From a virus, in the IMG/VR virus record IMGVR_UViG_3300009419_000125, positions 1-21,210 of that record: DNA of 21,210 nt; one strand, written 5' to 3'. Numbering within the stretch: position 1 is the stretch's first letter; each line of letters starts with the position of its first letter. The translations under genes were made by a program, and so were the position numbers. Shown one piece after another: positions 1 to 6,278 of this stretch. The notes beneath the pieces were generated by a model that saw only the letters and a program-made list of their open reading frames with translations, was not told the origin of the DNA and searched no databases.

Positions 1-555
1 AATCTGATTCCGGTTCAAGTATGGCGGCGCGCATAGTGGCGAAAGTATTTCGTAACCTTGCCAATTTTTGACCGCTTCGTCGTGCCGGTGCGATTCCGCC
101 CAATCAAAGCCCATGATCAGGCACGCCGTGGTGTGCCCGTTGTCGCGTAACCAGCGCTTGAACACCTTGGCTTTTAACTCGACGCTACAGTGTGCCGTGC
201 GCGTGTTGCCCATATATCGCCGGTCACGAAAAACTTGGTACGGGTCACGCCCATCGGCCAGCCAATAGAACGCCGGATTGAACGTGTGGTTAAAGATTTC
301 ACGCGCCGCTGCTAGGCACGCATGGCGGCGTAGGTCACCCACAGGCGGCACGTCAGCCACAAGGTGCACCAGCTCCGGCGGTACTTCCACCTGTGGGCAA
401 TAAACACGCGCCGCATCGACTAGAAAGCGGTACAAGTCGGCGTCTTCGATCAGTGTGTCACAAAATACAGCGGTAAACTGCTTGCCCGCTTTTTGTGCCA
501 GCACTCCGGCGGCGAATGATCCAGCGCCACCGCTAAACGACAATACGTTAATCAT
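1..555 (-). CDS. PAPS-reductase family PP-loop protein (3' partial)
   Basis: This gene has no stop codon before the left edge, so 185 residues of a longer protein are visible. The N-terminus carries the PP-loop S8-G-G-A-G-S13 inside LSFSGGAGSFAAGVLA, the nucleotide-binding signature of the PAPS reductase/adenine nucleotide alpha-hydrolase superfamily. A central HCSVELKAKVFKRWL (about residues 122-136) matches the conserved Cys-Ser-x-x-Leu-Lys region of phage members, and GFDWAESHR (149-157) matches the later acidic/basic motif. It starts at ATG 555, preceded by AAGGA eight bases upstream, and overlaps the upstream gene by eight bases. It is the last visible gene of a leftward operon. Phage members are usually annotated as phosphoadenosine phosphosulfate reductases, but their real substrate is mostly unknown; a role in sulfur metabolism or in modifying nucleic acid is only a guess. 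Confidence 0.85.
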   Translation of the reverse strand, partial: MINVLSFSGGAGSFAAGVLAQKAGKQFTAVFCDTLIEDADLYRFLVDAARVYCPQVEVPPELVHLVADVPPVGDLRRHACLAAAREIFNHTFNPAFYWLADGRDPYQVFRDRRYMGNTRTAHCSVELKAKVFKRWLRDNGHTTACLIMGFDWAESHRHDEAVKNWQGYEILSPLCAPPYLNRNQI

Positions 556-1222
556 GGTTTTGTTCCTTCGGAAATTTATGCAAGCCCTTAACGTCTCGGC
601 CGAGTTGCGCCAAAGCCTTGACACAAGCCCGTGCAAAATCAAGGTCTATCCGCTGGTTTATGGCCGTAGGACGGCAGGCGTTGTTGATCTTGTGACGGCT
701 CACGCCTGCGGCATCTGCCAACATGCCCTGCTGACCGTAACCAAGGGCGCAAAAACCGCGCACCGCTTCGATCACGTCATCATATTGGCGCTCGATCAAG
801 ACAAGCGTGCCCACATGTTCTCGGATAGGCACGAGCGTCTTTTTCTCCGACCATCGGTGCGGATTGCCTAAATATGCCCGTGACAAGCCGCAGACTTTTG
901 CAAGTGCCGTTGTCCGGCCGTTGCGTGCTGCCAACCATGCCCGCGCATCGCGCACCGTGGCGAAGTACAGCACCAGCACGTCATTGTGCCAACAACCATA
1001 TTTCAGCAACTCGGCGCGCGTGACTTCAGCCACTAACACGCCGTTCTCGGTGATGACTAGCCGCCCCTGTGGTGAGTCATACGCGGCGCTGTACTGGATG
1101 CCCTTTGCACCCGTCCAAAGCGCGTCGGTACTGTCGATGACCAAGGCACTGAAGCGGCCTAGGCGCTTAAGCACAAGCCCGTGGGCAAGTGCAAAGTGTA
1201 CCCAAAAAGAATTATTAAGCAT
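548..1222 (-). CDS. Unknown protein with two helix-turn-helix-like stretches
   Basis: I do not recognise the family. With the start at ATG 1222 the product is 224 residues. An earlier ATG at 1228 is also possible, but AGGAG lies only three bases before it and nine before 1222, so 1222 is preferred. The first half is a mixed alpha/beta segment rich in aromatic and aliphatic residues. In the middle, TTALAKVCGLSRAYLGNP looks like a helix-turn-helix, and near the C-terminus QQGMLADAAGVSRHKINN is a second one, followed by a helical tail. This suggests a DNA-binding or regulatory protein, by inference only. The start overlaps the stop of the upstream gene by eight bases and the stop overlaps the next start, so translation is probably coupled. 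Confidence 0.7.
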   Translation of the reverse strand: MLNNSFWVHFALAHGLVLKRLGRFSALVIDSTDALWTGAKGIQYSAAYDSPQGRLVITENGVLVAEVTRAELLKYGCWHNDVLVLYFATVRDARAWLAARNGRTTALAKVCGLSRAYLGNPHRWSEKKTLVPIREHVGTLVLIERQYDDVIEAVRGFCALGYGQQGMLADAAGVSRHKINNACRPTAINQRIDLDFARACVKALAQLGRDVKGLHKFPKEQNHD

Positions 1223-1991
1223 TGCCATACACTCCTGTAGCTGGTATGTGATCATGTTGTTTGTGGCCGTTGAGATACCACACCGCGCCCGCCTCAAGTC
1301 CGGCCACCCAGAACGCCACGGCTTCAGGCGATAACCACAGGCCGTCTGTCTCACCGTCCGCCTGAATAAATGCCTTGATGCCCTTGAGCGAAGACCGGCC
1401 GTTGTCGTCTACGTGCCATAGTCCGGCATCCCACGGCAGATTAAACGTAGTATCGAGTGAGCTAACCGCAATCACGCCCGTAGGGCAAACCACTACGCGC
1501 ACCGTACGCTCTGTACCAGCATAGGTGATTTTACGTGTGCAGGCGCTAACCGTTAGCGGTTCCCGTACCAGTACAGCGTTCGCAAGTGCCAGCGCATCAA
1601 ATAGCGATACGCTGCCCGCCGACACTTCGACCTTCGCCACCAGCTCGCGCAATTTTGCGTAGTCCACGGGTGACCGATCCACCACGGCCGCAGGTTCAGC
1701 CGGTACAATCGGGTTACTGTTCGCCTTAAAAAACGCTTGTGCTCGGCCTTGCTCGAAAGCTACGCGGCGCTCGTTTTCTAGCGCGAACAGTACGCGCGCT
1801 GTGGTTTGGCTCCGACCGCCACACCGCGCCGCACTGTACAAGCGCGCTGCGGTAATTTCGGGTATTAGTGCCACCTCGGCCGGTGTAATGCCCGCCGCTT
1901 TTGTAATGCCGCCCTGTGCGATTCTTGCCAGTGCTTCCACTGGATTAAAGCGCTTGCCATTTAGCCCGCGCCCTTTGATTGGTTGGTTCAT
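1215..1991 (-). CDS. Unknown 258-residue protein in leftward operon
   Basis: No family was recognised. The start at ATG 1991 is well supported by AAGGAG six bases upstream, and that ribosome-binding site overlaps the stop codon of the preceding gene. The N-terminal third (about residues 10-80) is helical and rich in Ala, Arg and Ile. A linker containing IVPAEPAAVV follows, and the C-terminal part (about 140-258) is beta-rich with several aromatic residues (GLWHVDD, FWVAGLEAGAVWYL). No signal peptide or membrane helix is evident. Spacing of about ten bases to the upstream gene and overlap with the downstream gene place it in the five-gene operon. Confidence 0.7.
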   Translation of the reverse strand: MNQPIKGRGLNGKRFNPVEALARIAQGGITKAAGITPAEVALIPEITAARLYSAARCGGRSQTTARVLFALENERRVAFEQGRAQAFFKANSNPIVPAEPAAVVDRSPVDYAKLRELVAKVEVSAGSVSLFDALALANAVLVREPLTVSACTRKITYAGTERTVRVVVCPTGVIAVSSLDTTFNLPWDAGLWHVDDNGRSSLKGIKAFIQADGETDGLWLSPEAVAFWVAGLEAGAVWYLNGHKQHDHIPATGVYGNA

Positions 1992-2001
1992 TTCGTGCTC
2001 C

Positions 2002-2319
2002 TTAGCAGTGATAAATATAGCGCCACAAATACGCTAATTGGCAGATCTGTCTATCGTCCAGCGGATAGTAATTCCGCCACCAAGGGTAATAATCCAACGG
2101 CACATAGTCGCCAAAATCATCGACTACCAACCGCGCAGGGGTTACCACATTTTGCGCCACCACACGCAACGCCGGATGATGTGCCCTTGGGTTGATTCCG
2201 TCCACAGTGTACAGGAACCGCCCCACCGTCAGCCCCGCCGTGACGTAAACGTCAAGAAGGTGGCCGCAACCTTTGGCGCGCCGGTCAAACCGGACGGCCA
2301 GTTTTTGATCAATAACCAT
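2002..2319 (-). CDS. Unknown 105-residue protein
   Basis: The reading frame is open back to 2442, but the likely start is ATG 2319, preceded by GAGGTG and lying eight bases after the stop of the upstream gene; a longer version would overlap that gene by over 100 bases. The N-terminal half is basic, with a possible zinc-free beta core (LLDVYVTAGLTVGRFLYTVD). The C-terminus is unusually rich in tyrosine and tryptophan (PLDYYPWWRNYYPLDD, YLWRYIYHC). An overlapping 99-codon frame on the plus strand has no operon context and is taken as a shadow. Function unknown. Confidence 0.6.
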   Translation of the reverse strand: MVIDQKLAVRFDRRAKGCGHLLDVYVTAGLTVGRFLYTVDGINPRAHHPALRVVAQNVVTPARLVVDDFGDYVPLDYYPWWRNYYPLDDRQICQLAYLWRYIYHC

Positions 2320-2327
2320 GTTACACC

Positions 2328-3173
2328 TCACCAGTAAATTTTTGAGCCGTCTAGCGAAAACGTGACTTCCACGCCCGAATTCAACAGGCACGACTCCGAT
2401 GTGTGGTAGTACGCCTCTTGCTCCAGCAGGTGCGACACCCACCGATCAAGATAGCGCCGGACGTCCTCGAAAATGTCCAAGCGAATAACGTCCTTGCCAT
2501 CGGTGCGCGCCGGTTCATTGAGATACCCTTCGACGCGGTAAGCGTTCAGCTTTTGCCCTTTGCACAACTGTAGCCAGATTGCACACAACACCCGCGCCGT
2601 GCCGTCTGAATAAAACCATTGGGCGCGCGGTTCCCGTAGACTCGCCAGAATCAGATCAATCCGGTATTTCTTTAATCCGGTGCGCTGGCAAAGCGCCGCC
2701 ACGAAGTCGGACTGTTTAACGTAGCTCAATCGACCGGCCACCGTCCAACCGCCACCGCGATGTGGTGCAAGCGTCAACTGATCCAGTCCCAACAACGCCA
2801 AGTCCTCAAGAATCAACTCGCGCTCGTCTGAATCGTCATAGTTGGCCGTTTGATCTTCTGCCCACAGGTTCAGCGCCCGTTGCTTAGCCGACTCGCCTAA
2901 ACAATCGTACGGAACCCGAACCGACGCATAGTCATAGTCACAAAGCACCCGCGCCCGTTCTAGGATCAACTCACGCGGTACAGTCGCCAGACCAACCGAA
3001 CGACCCGCCCACTGTAACACGTTTCGTACAGTATGATCCCCAAGGTCGGCGCTAGGATCACGCACTACCGCCACCAATTCTTCGCCGACCTGTACGTCTA
3101 AACATAACGCGGCCACCCCAATCACGCCGTCCAGCGTCTGACGCTGTTCTAGGCTCAATGCTAATTGTTCCAT
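2328..3173 (-). CDS. Unknown 281-residue protein, first gene of leftward operon
   Basis: No family was recognised. The frame is open back to 3239, but ATG 3173 is preceded by AAGGGGAAGC at good spacing, whereas the earlier ATGs have none. The product is acidic overall. An N-terminal helical segment (about residues 1-75) is followed by an Asp/Glu-rich stretch (ANYDDSDERELILEDL, near 130), a small globular part, and a C-terminal region ending SGVEVTFSLDGSKIYW that reads as a beta-hairpin. It is the promoter-proximal gene of the leftward operon, next to the AT-rich control region. Proximity to a putative origin fits an early or replication-linked protein, but nothing in the sequence proves it. 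Confidence 0.65.
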   Translation of the reverse strand: MEQLALSLEQRQTLDGVIGVAALCLDVQVGEELVAVVRDPSADLGDHTVRNVLQWAGRSVGLATVPRELILERARVLCDYDYASVRVPYDCLGESAKQRALNLWAEDQTANYDDSDERELILEDLALLGLDQLTLAPHRGGGWTVAGRLSYVKQSDFVAALCQRTGLKKYRIDLILASLREPRAQWFYSDGTARVLCAIWLQLCKGQKLNAYRVEGYLNEPARTDGKDVIRLDIFEDVRRYLDRWVSHLLEQEAYYHTSESCLLNSGVEVTFSLDGSKIYW

Positions 3174-3255
3174 GATGCTTCCCCTTGTGCCCACAATTGG
3201 GCGTTGACTCGATGGATTCATGATGCAATAGCCGCGCATTTAAGTATGTAACTAA

Positions 3256-3261
3256 ATTGTA
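3256..3261 (-). promoter_or_regulatory. Possible -10 element for leftward operon
   Basis: Read leftward, the hexamer is TACAAT (five of six matches to TATAAT), about 80 bases upstream of the first gene of the leftward operon. There is no good -35 at 16-18 bases, so this is weak unless an activator is used. Confidence 0.3.
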
Positions 3262-3288
3262 TCACGTAGTAAAAATATCGGTATTTTT

Positions 3289-3297
3289 TGTGGATAA
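3289..3297 (-). promoter_or_regulatory. DnaA-box match (TTATCCACA)
   Basis: The nine bases TGTGGATAA are a perfect reverse-strand match to the consensus DnaA box TTATCCACA. It lies on the left side of the AT-rich region, about 250 bases from the most AT-rich core. A single exact 9-mer can occur by chance in 21 kb, so its weight comes from the surrounding repeats and AT content. Confidence 0.45.
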
Positions 3298-3347
3298 CTT
3301 TGAAATACATTTGGCATACAAATACGAAATTGCTCGGGTTGCAGTTA

Positions 3348-3443
3348 TTTTTGTGGTAAGTGACTGAAAACTAAGGGTATGTTCGACGTTATAGAAAGTT
3401 ATGGCGAATTAAAGGCATCCTTTTTGTTGCAAGTGACTGATAA
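3348..3443 (+). repeat. 23-bp imperfect direct repeat pair
   Basis: Copies at 3348-3370 and 3421-3443 share TTTTTGT, then G or T, then G, then AAGTGACTGA, differing at only three positions, and start 73 bases apart (about seven helical turns). A third, degenerate TTTTTGTGG start lies at 3287 and includes the DnaA-box match. They may be operator or iteron sites. Confidence 0.6.
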
Positions 3444-3540
3444 TTATCACGAAGTTGACTCGAAAGTGAAATTATAGAAATTATAGATTTTTTTTGAAAA
3501 AAGGGGATTGGACTCACTTAAAACTTAATGAGAATCATTT

Positions 3541-3606
3541 ACCAAAAAAAGGAAAAAATAAGATAAATAATATAATAAATAATATATATAACTAATATAA
3601 GTAATA
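3541..3606. other. Extreme AT-rich core (possible DNA-unwinding element)
   Basis: This stretch is almost entirely A and T, with alternating TA steps (for example AATAATATATATAACTAATA). It is much more AT-rich than anything else in the window. Such tracts melt easily and occur in replication origins and strong promoters; the assignment is inferred from composition. Confidence 0.4.
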
Positions 3607-3697
3607 TCATCTACTTAGAGACTAAAAGTGAGCATTACTTTGGGTTTTACTTTTGACGCTCGGCAAAGATGCACAACCGGCGCAATCTTACCTGCCC

Positions 3698-3706
3698 TGT
3701 TATAGT
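3698..3706 (+). promoter_or_regulatory. Extended -10 promoter candidate
   Basis: TGTTATAGT contains TG-N-TATAGT, an extended -10 element. No -35 match lies 16-18 bases upstream, which extended -10 promoters can tolerate. It is oriented toward the VRR-NUC gene. Confidence 0.35.
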
Positions 3707-3810
3707 GTGCTCTGTTACACAAAGTGACATATACCCCCGCGTGCTTTTTGTACACTGCCAAAACACCGCGCACCGGCCACGAGTAACGCTCGGCCAGCGC
3801 TTCGACTGTT

Positions 3811-3819
3811 TGTTATAAC
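3811..3819 (+). promoter_or_regulatory. Extended -10 promoter before VRR-NUC gene
   Basis: TGTTATAAC contains TG-N-TATAAC (five of six in the -10), 20 bases before the ATG at 3839. The predicted transcript would start near 3826 and still include the AAAAGG ribosome-binding site. The element overlaps the 8-bp palindrome GTTATAAC, so a repressor could act here. Confidence 0.4.
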
Positions 3820-3838
3820 CACGTAAAAGGCGAACACT

Positions 3839-4315
3839 ATGGCTTCAGCTCTTACACCGGCACAATTAGCAAGCGCTGGCACTGAACACGCGCACCAAAG
3901 GGCATATTTCGCGGCGTTGCGTAGCGAGTTACCCGACATCGAACCGGCACGCCTAGACCTGATTTATGCGATACCAAACGGCGGCCAGCGCTCGGCCAGC
4001 ACGGCGGCTAAACTCAAGGCCGAGGGCGTCAAAGCGGGCACGCCTGACGTATGCGTTCCGATCCCGTCCTGTGGGTATGGTGCGCTATACATCGAATTCA
4101 AAAAACCGAACGTCGGCAAACTATCCGCTGACCAGATCGCGAAAATTGAGCGGCTGCTACATGTGGGCAATCTATGCGCTGTAGTCGAAGATTGGCAGGC
4201 TGCAATCACCGTTACACGGGCGTATCTGACGCACCACGGACTAGAATCGTTGCATAGCCGCCCGTTTGGCGTGATTTGGCTTGTTAGCTCGGTTTGTCCA
4301 CCTAGTCTGGTGTGA
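3839..4315 (+). CDS. VRR-NUC domain nuclease
   Basis: This 158-residue protein matches the stand-alone phage VRR-NUC domain, a PD-(D/E)xK-fold nuclease whose members act on branched or structured DNA. Visible features in order are HQRAYFAALR (19-28), IPNGGQRS (45-52), GVKAGTPDVCVPIP (63-76) with the catalytic Asp70, the E-x-K pair IEFKKP (85-90, Glu86 and Lys88), and KLSADQ (94-99). The later VVEDWQAAI helix is also typical. The last 25 residues are not obviously part of the domain. ATG 3839 is preceded by AAAAGGCG. It sits alone between two repeat-rich non-coding regions, consistent with a role in replication or recombination; that role is inferred. Confidence 0.9.
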   Translation: MASALTPAQLASAGTEHAHQRAYFAALRSELPDIEPARLDLIYAIPNGGQRSASTAAKLKAEGVKAGTPDVCVPIPSCGYGALYIEFKKPNVGKLSADQIAKIERLLHVGNLCAVVEDWQAAITVTRAYLTHHGLESLHSRPFGVIWLVSSVCPPSLV

Positions 4316-4364
4316 TCGTACCGGAAAAAGACCAGAACGGCGTATACGCGATTCTGTGCAGTTT

Positions 4365-4400
4365 TGGCGGGGGTAACTTGGGCATTAAAGCGCCCCGCCA
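4365..4400. repeat. 8-bp inverted repeat around first iteron
   Basis: TGGCGGGG at 4365-4372 pairs with CCCCGCCA at 4393-4400 across a 20-base loop that contains most of the first GGGGTAACTT copy. No T-run follows on either strand, so it is not a typical terminator. Confidence 0.5.
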
Positions 4401-4462
4401 GAAAAATTTAGGGGTAACTTGACCATTAAAGGGGTAATTTTGGGGTAACTAAGGGGTAACTT
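4370..4462 (+). repeat. Array of five GGGGTAACTT iteron-like repeats
   Basis: Copies start at 4370, 4411, 4431 (GGGGTAATTT), 4442 (GGGGTAACTA) and 4453, giving spacings of 41, 20, 11 and 11 bases, close to whole helical turns. The first two copies extend to a 21-bp repeat ending in CATTAAAG with two mismatches. All lie in the same orientation. Such phased direct repeats are typical of initiator or regulator binding arrays; which protein binds is unknown. Confidence 0.75.
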
Positions 4463-4541
4463 AGCTCTTAATAGATAGAAAAATTTCGATAGATTTCGTG
4501 GCGCGTTCGAGATTGCCGGTTACAGTGTATCCCGATTGTAA

Positions 4542-4621
4542 GTGCCAGCATAGTTGGCACGACGATTGCTACGGGCGCGCGCACCTGCGCGTAGGCGTGC
4601 CAACATGCGCGCGTGCACCCG
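4542..4621. other. GC-rich stem-loops, possible structured RNA or ori element
   Basis: GTGCCA (4542-4547) pairs with TGGCAC (4555-4560) over a seven-base loop. Next to it, CGGGCGCGCGCA (4572-4583) pairs with TGCGCGCG (4606-4613) and CCCG (4618-4621), a 12-bp stem with one four-base bulge. No gene with a ribosome-binding site covers the region. Confidence 0.35.
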
Positions 4622-4715
4622 TTTCATCCTATGGCCGGTGGATCAGGGTGCACCGTGGCGCGCTGTGGTGCTGTGGTCGGCTTGTGGCGCGTGCTAAATA
4701 AATGCGTATATTGTG

Positions 4716-4744
4716 TTGACATCGCGTTACCATTGCAGCACAAT
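4716..4744 (+). promoter_or_regulatory. Sigma70 promoter TTGACA-N17-CACAAT
   Basis: A perfect -35 (TTGACA, 4716-4721) is followed at the optimal 17-base spacing by CACAAT (4739-4744, four of six). It lies about 50 bases before the ATG at 4795 and should drive the three small genes up to 6079. Confidence 0.7.
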
Positions 4745-4794
4745 GGCGTCACCAGCAGCGAACGGCGCTACTGGATAGCGTAGGACGAAACGAC

Positions 4795-5016
4795 ATGAGT
4801 GCTCAATTTAGCGTTACTGTGGAAAGTATCAATGACAAAGTGTGCAAAATGCGCGCTGTTTTGGCTGTTGTGTCAGTGGCGCGTGATAGCGAAAATTGCA
4901 TCATTAGACGCGTGCTCAATCGCTCGACAGGCCGCATTTTTATCCTACATGGTCAGCTAGCAAAATGCGCCAAAACCGGCCGCTTTGTATCGTATGCCGT
5001 AGTACATCAATCGTGA
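4795..5016 (+). CDS. Small unknown protein (73 aa)
   Basis: Unrecognised, probably early phage protein. ATG 4795 follows TAGGACGAAACGAC, giving a modest AGGA ribosome-binding site about nine bases away, and lies just downstream of a strong promoter. The sequence is beta-rich (FSVTVESI, AVLAVVSVA, GRIFILHG) with three cysteines and a basic second half, so a small beta-barrel is plausible. Its codon choice, like that of the next two genes, uses many AT-ending codons compared with the late genes. Confidence 0.6.
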   Translation: MSAQFSVTVESINDKVCKMRAVLAVVSVARDSENCIIRRVLNRSTGRIFILHGQLAKCAKTGRFVSYAVVHQS

Positions 5017-5091
5017 TTGTACGTGTTCATTTAGCGCTCATTCTGTGGGCGCTTGTCATCTGTTTTACTACACTTTCTCTGTGAGGCTTCT

Positions 5092-5541
5092 ATGCGTATC
5101 ATTCTCAATATCGGCAATTTTGCGAGCGCCAATTATCAAGATTTAGACGGCAATCAGTTAGACGGCCATGTGATCCCGACACTACCGGCAATCGTTGGCA
5201 CGCTCAAAAGCGCGCTACCTTGTGGCGCGCGCTTAGCCTGTATTGGCTTAGTTGATCGTGGTGAGGATGACGAAAGTACGTTTGTTGTGTATTGCCACTG
5301 TGAGCCAAGCGCATACAATGGCTTTTTGGACGCTGTACAGCACGTAATAGCGCCCACATTGTCACAAGATTGCATTGCGTGCTGTATCGTGGACGCTATC
5401 ACAGCGCCGTTTAGTGGACGTCCTTGCGGTAGTGTTTTACGTGTCGACAGTGGCGTGTTATTAGGCGCGTATAGTGAAGCATGGGGCTGTTTTGCACCAG
5501 AATACTTCGTTACCTATTTTGACGAATTGTGCTATTGGTAA
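5092..5541 (+). CDS. Unknown protein (149 aa)
   Basis: Function not recognised. The frame is open from a TTG at 5053, but ATG 5092 is preceded by GTGAGG six bases upstream and is the likely start. The product begins MRIILNIGNFASANYQDL and contains eight cysteines, including a Cys-His-Cys triplet (VVYCHCEP, about residues 66-73) and CIACCIVD (about 93-100). It is otherwise a soluble alpha/beta protein with an aromatic C-terminus. A strong intrinsic terminator starts ten bases after its stop codon. Confidence 0.65.
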   Translation: MRIILNIGNFASANYQDLDGNQLDGHVIPTLPAIVGTLKSALPCGARLACIGLVDRGEDDESTFVVYCHCEPSAYNGFLDAVQHVIAPTLSQDCIACCIVDAITAPFSGRPCGSVLRVDSGVLLGAYSEAWGCFAPEYFVTYFDELCYW

Positions 5542-5551
5542 CACGCTGTAC

Positions 5552-5576
5552 AGCGCGCTATATAGCGCGCTTTTTC
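5552..5576 (+). terminator. Intrinsic terminator after the 149-aa gene
   Basis: AGCGCGCTATATAGCGCGCT is a perfect 20-base palindrome followed directly by TTTTT. The overlapping palindrome GCTGTACAGC at 5545-5554 could form an alternative structure. It may be partial, because the next gene lies only 23 bases beyond with no clear promoter of its own. Confidence 0.8.
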
Positions 5577-5599
5577 CATTCTTTTTAATGAGGTGATTT

Positions 5600-6079
5600 A
5601 TGGCACATTCAGCCGCTTTTACTGGCCTACAAGGTCATTCAGTTGGTGCTTTCTTTCCTGTACGTGTCGTTGGTGTTGGTGACCTATGGCGCGTAAAAGA
5701 CGCGGCCAATGTGACCGTGTGGAATTCTCATTCATGCCACACGGCGCATGTCGTGGCTCAATTGCTACATGATACCGCAAACAGTTACAGCAGCGATTCT
5801 AACCACGGATACCGCCTATTCTGTGAAGCAGTACGCCTAGGCCTTATCGCGCCACTAGCAGACGCTACGCGCCTGCGTGTTATCACATGCCCACGGCGTA
5901 ACATTCCAATATACAGCGTGTGGTTTGAGTCGAGCGCGCTAGATAACGCAGCTATCGAAGATTTAGCGAACAACACGCCGTTTGTCGTTGATACCGGCTA
6001 CGGCGTTAAATGGTCATATATCTCTGTAACGTGTGAAGACACGGCGCGCGCTTTGCTGCTTAAGCGCCGTAAAGCATAA
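5600..6079 (+). CDS. Unknown protein (159 aa)
   Basis: No family was recognised. ATG 5600 has a good ribosome-binding site (GAGGTG six to ten bases upstream). The protein starts MAHSAAFTGLQGHSVGAF, has a beta-rich N-terminal part, a helical middle rich in Asp, Ser and His, and a basic C-terminus (LLLKRRKA). No membrane helix or known motif is seen. It is the last gene of the early rightward unit, lying between two intrinsic terminators, so it may be expressed by readthrough of the first. Confidence 0.65.
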   Translation: MAHSAAFTGLQGHSVGAFFPVRVVGVGDLWRVKDAANVTVWNSHSCHTAHVVAQLLHDTANSYSSDSNHGYRLFCEAVRLGLIAPLADATRLRVITCPRRNIPIYSVWFESSALDNAAIEDLANNTPFVVDTGYGVKWSYISVTCEDTARALLLKRRKA

Positions 6080-6100
6080 CGCTTCACCATACCGACCACG

Positions 6101-6128
6101 ATACCGGCTAACATAGCCGGTATTTTTT
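6101..6128 (+). terminator. Strong intrinsic terminator
   Basis: ATACCGGCTA pairs perfectly with TAGCCGGTAT over the three-base loop ACA and runs into six T residues (6123-6128). It ends the rightward early transcription unit. Confidence 0.9.
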
Positions 6129-6204
6129 CGCCTATGTTCTAGTGTGCTGGCACAAAAACCGAATGGTACTCATTATCAATTGAGCGTTTTAGCGCGCTGT
6201 CGTT

Positions 6205-6234
6205 TTGACCATTTAACATAATGTACATTATACG
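6205..6234 (+). promoter_or_regulatory. Promoter-like element with palindromic operator
   Basis: TTGACC (6205-6210) and TATACG (6229-6234) are separated by 18 bases, and the perfect 14-base palindrome ATAATGTACATTAT (6218-6231) fills the spacer and touches the -10. On the opposite strand the same palindrome supplies an exact TATAAT, though without a good -35. A regulator bound to the palindrome would block either promoter. Confidence 0.45.
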
Positions 6235-6278
6235 ACATTGATTGGATGCAATACTTACCCGTCCGACCGGATCGGCTA

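Larger units (their letters stand above)
3174..3838. other. AT-rich intergenic control region
   Basis: This 665-base stretch separates the leftward operon from the rightward VRR-NUC gene and has no supported gene. It holds a DnaA-box match, a 23-bp imperfect direct repeat, six AAGTGA hexamers, an extremely AT-rich core at about 3541-3606, and two extended -10 promoters near its right end. Composition differs sharply from the GC-balanced genes on either side. Together these fit a divergent control region and possibly a replication origin. Confidence 0.6.
4316..4794. other. Repeat-rich intergenic region
   Basis: This 479-base stretch holds five GGGGTAACTT-type repeats, an 8-bp inverted repeat, GC-rich stem-loops and a sigma70-like promoter. 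One frame is open from a GTG at 4498 to 4701 (67 residues, six Cys), but no ribosome-binding site precedes it and I do not call it a gene. The region may be a replication origin, a binding array for a phage regulator, or a source of a small structured RNA. Confidence 0.5.

Noticed and set aside
1-40. Similarity of the left edge (about 13-35) to 6396-6425
   Set aside because: About 24 of 30 bases match, but the reading frames are unrelated (PP-loop protein versus lipoprotein tail) and the match does not extend, so I treat it as chance.
2038-2337. 99-codon plus-strand frame
   Set aside because: It opposes the leftward operon and covers a minus-strand gene that has a good ribosome-binding site and fits the operon spacing.
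3653-3706. TTGACG with downstream TATAGT as a single promoter
   Set aside because: The two hexamers are 42 bases apart, far beyond usable spacing; the TATAGT is kept only as an extended -10 candidate.
4365-4400. Inverted repeat as intrinsic terminator for the VRR-NUC gene
   Set aside because: The stem has a 20-base loop and no T-run follows on either strand.
4498-4701. GTG-started frame of 67 codons with several cysteines
   Set aside because: No ribosome-binding site, no upstream promoter at a proper place, and the composition follows the GC-rich stem-loops; reported only as part of the intergenic region.
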